A DNA stretch of 64,000 bases from Nitrospiraceae bacterium (GTDB taxonomy: Bacteria > Nitrospirota > Nitrospiria > Nitrospirales > Nitrospiraceae). The position numbers and the translations under genes are program-made. Every line of letters begins with the position of its first letter. The first letter of the stretch is position 1. A model generated the notes under the pieces. That model searched no databases, was not told the origin of the DNA, and saw nothing but the letters and a program-made list of their open reading frames with translations. The DNA is taken from contig CAKKRK010000103.1 in NCBI GenBank assembly GCA_919902665.1, positions 1 to 64,000 on the forward strand, in the 5' to 3' direction. Below are positions 63,274 through 64,000 of the stretch, piece after piece.

Positions 63274-63327
63274 CCGCTTCTTCATCCTCACACGTTCCCC
63301 AGCCCTCGAGGGAACGACAGTCAATGC

Positions 63328-63526
63328 TCCGAGCAGGTCTTCTGGCTCATGGTTCACCCTACTCCCCGTGCCTTCCCATCTTGTGAAAAGCTCTCCGCGA
63401 CTCGCCTTCAGCTTATAGCGCAATGCTGACGGCTGATACTCGTAGCTTCTCAGACAGTGGCGTCGACGGGTTTCGTCCCCATTTACAGCGGCGGGACCGC
63501 GAGGGAGTTGCACCCTCTTCCCTTAC
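63328..63526 (-). promoter_or_regulatory. cobalamin riboswitch 1 (upstream of btuFCD)
   Basis: Minus-strand leader with AAGGGAAGAGGGTGCAACTC, GCCGCTGTAAATGGGG, GCCACTGTCTGAG, GGGAAGGCACGGGG and the B12 box GAGCCAGAAGACCTGCTC (63349-63332; AGGAGACC is AGAAGACC). It has an enlarged central arm compared with the other three, which makes it about 200 bases long. Confidence 0.93.
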
Positions 63527-63546
63527 TCTGGAGTTATACTGGCAGC

Positions 63547-63576
63547 ACAATAGGAGAGGGCAGCAAAACTTGTCAA
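63547..63576 (-). promoter_or_regulatory. promoter of the btuFCD leader
   Basis: Minus strand: TTGACA (63576-63571), 18-base spacer, TATTGT (63552-63547). The predicted start near 63540 is about 14 bases before riboswitch 1, which fits. Confidence 0.5.
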
Positions 63577-63652
63577 GCTCAGTTAGAGCCGCAGAGGCTC
63601 ATCCCGTTACTCAGGACTATTCTCTTTTTGCTCATGAACGTACACCTCGTGC

Positions 63653-63682
63653 TTGTGACCATTCATGCAGCTGTGGTAATAT
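63653..63682 (+). promoter_or_regulatory. promoter of rpmB
   Basis: TTGTGA (63653-63658), 18-base spacer, TAATAT (63677-63682), about 45 bases before the rpmB start. Confidence 0.45.
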
Positions 63683-63727
63683 CACCCGATTTTCACCAGG
63701 TTCATTTCGTTAAGAAGGAGAACGACC

Positions 63728-63919
63728 GTGGCATGGATGTGTGAGATTTGCCAAAAGAAGCCTGTATCGGGCAACAATGTGAGTCACGCGAACAACAAAA
63801 CCAAGCGAGTGTTCAACCCTAATCTTCAAACTGTTCGTGCAGTGGTGGATGGGAGTCATAAGCGTATCCGCGTCTGTACGCGCTGTTTGCGTTCTGGATT
63901 AGTCCAAAAAGCGGTCTAA
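63728..63919 (+). CDS. rpmB: 50S ribosomal protein L28
   Basis: A 63-residue ribosomal protein L28: [21 protein letters not shown], then [20 protein letters not shown] and [10 protein letters not shown]. The two Cys pairs (CEIC and CTRC) make this the zinc-binding (C+) form. Start is GTG with GAAGGAGA eight or so bases upstream; the ATG three codons in would remove the conserved beginning. It faces away from the B12 genes. Confidence 0.96.
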   Translation: MAWMCEICQKKPVSGNNVSHANNKTKRVFNPNLQTVRAVVDGSHKRIRVCTRCLRSGLVQKAV

Positions 63920-64000
63920 CGGCGCTTCCCTCTTCACGCGCAAATTACGGCGCCCTCCAGAGAATCCGGCCACCGCGCTCAACCAATTTGATGACCGATG

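Noticed and set aside
1-64000. CRISPR array, tRNA, rRNA, prophage or insertion sequence
   Set aside because: I looked for regular spaced repeats, tRNA-like cloverleaf ends, transposase motifs and terminal inverted repeats and saw none.

Overview
The window reads as chromosomal DNA of a Gram-negative, B12-making bacterium. LPS export genes (LptF, LptG), LpxD, two TonB-dependent receptors and a large Pil-Chp-type chemosensory cluster all point to an outer membrane. The overall gene style resembles Nitrospira (Nitrospirota); that assignment is my inference from protein character, with no rRNA or marker gene here to prove it.

Layout. 0-11.5 kb holds mixed housekeeping and accessory genes: a membrane-anchored alpha/beta hydrolase, a HigB/HigA toxin-antitoxin pair, a dicarboxylate symporter, a secreted beta-propeller protein, a MoaD/ThiS-like protein, a fused FAD/Fe-S glycolate or D-lactate dehydrogenase divergent from a hydroxyacid (glyoxylate) reductase, a long TPR protein and a cold-shock protein. 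11.7-17.5 kb is an LPS block (lptF, lptG, a KAS II-like synthase, an acyl carrier protein with a lysine-rich tail, lpxD) followed by a small membrane protein. 17.9-29.7 kb is a minus-strand chemosensory operon: PilH-like regulator, CheW, PilJ-like MCP, a three-Hpt CheA/REC hybrid kinase, two more CheW proteins, a REC-coiled-coil protein, a degenerate Hpt protein, a decayed ExeA-like ATPase and an HD-GYP protein. No CheR or CheB is present.

30-63.5 kb is almost entirely cobalamin metabolism on the minus strand, with four cobalamin riboswitches. Riboswitch 1 (about 63.4 kb) precedes btuF-btuC-btuD; riboswitch 2 (59.8 kb) precedes btuB; riboswitch 3 (57.4 kb) precedes a run from cbiX through cbiD, cbiC, cbiET, cbiL, cbiG, cbiH, cbiF, cobA-hemD, cbiA and cbiP to a NiCoT-like metal transporter; riboswitch 4 (42.0 kb) precedes a second TonB-dependent receptor, a PepSY membrane protein and then the adenosylation and lower-ligand genes (btuR, bluB, pduO-type, cobU, cobT, cobS, cbiB, cobD, cbiZ). 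Early cobalt chelation by CbiX together with CbiD and CbiG marks the anaerobic (cobalt-early) route. Cobalt-precorrin-6A reductase (CbiJ/CobK) and a precorrin-2 dehydrogenase are not in the window. The block ends in a clearly broken second cobyric acid synthase gene. The last gene, on the plus strand, is rpmB (ribosomal protein L28).

Most notable: the broken cobyric acid synthase (nonsense codon, large deletion, frameshifts), the decayed 3' end of the ExeA-like gene, the ACP/LpxD pair with basic tails, a TonB receptor-PepSY pair under B12-riboswitch control, a flavin reductase-like gene that is a candidate for the missing CbiJ step, and a btuF riboswitch terminator whose 3' arm carries the likely ribosome binding site.
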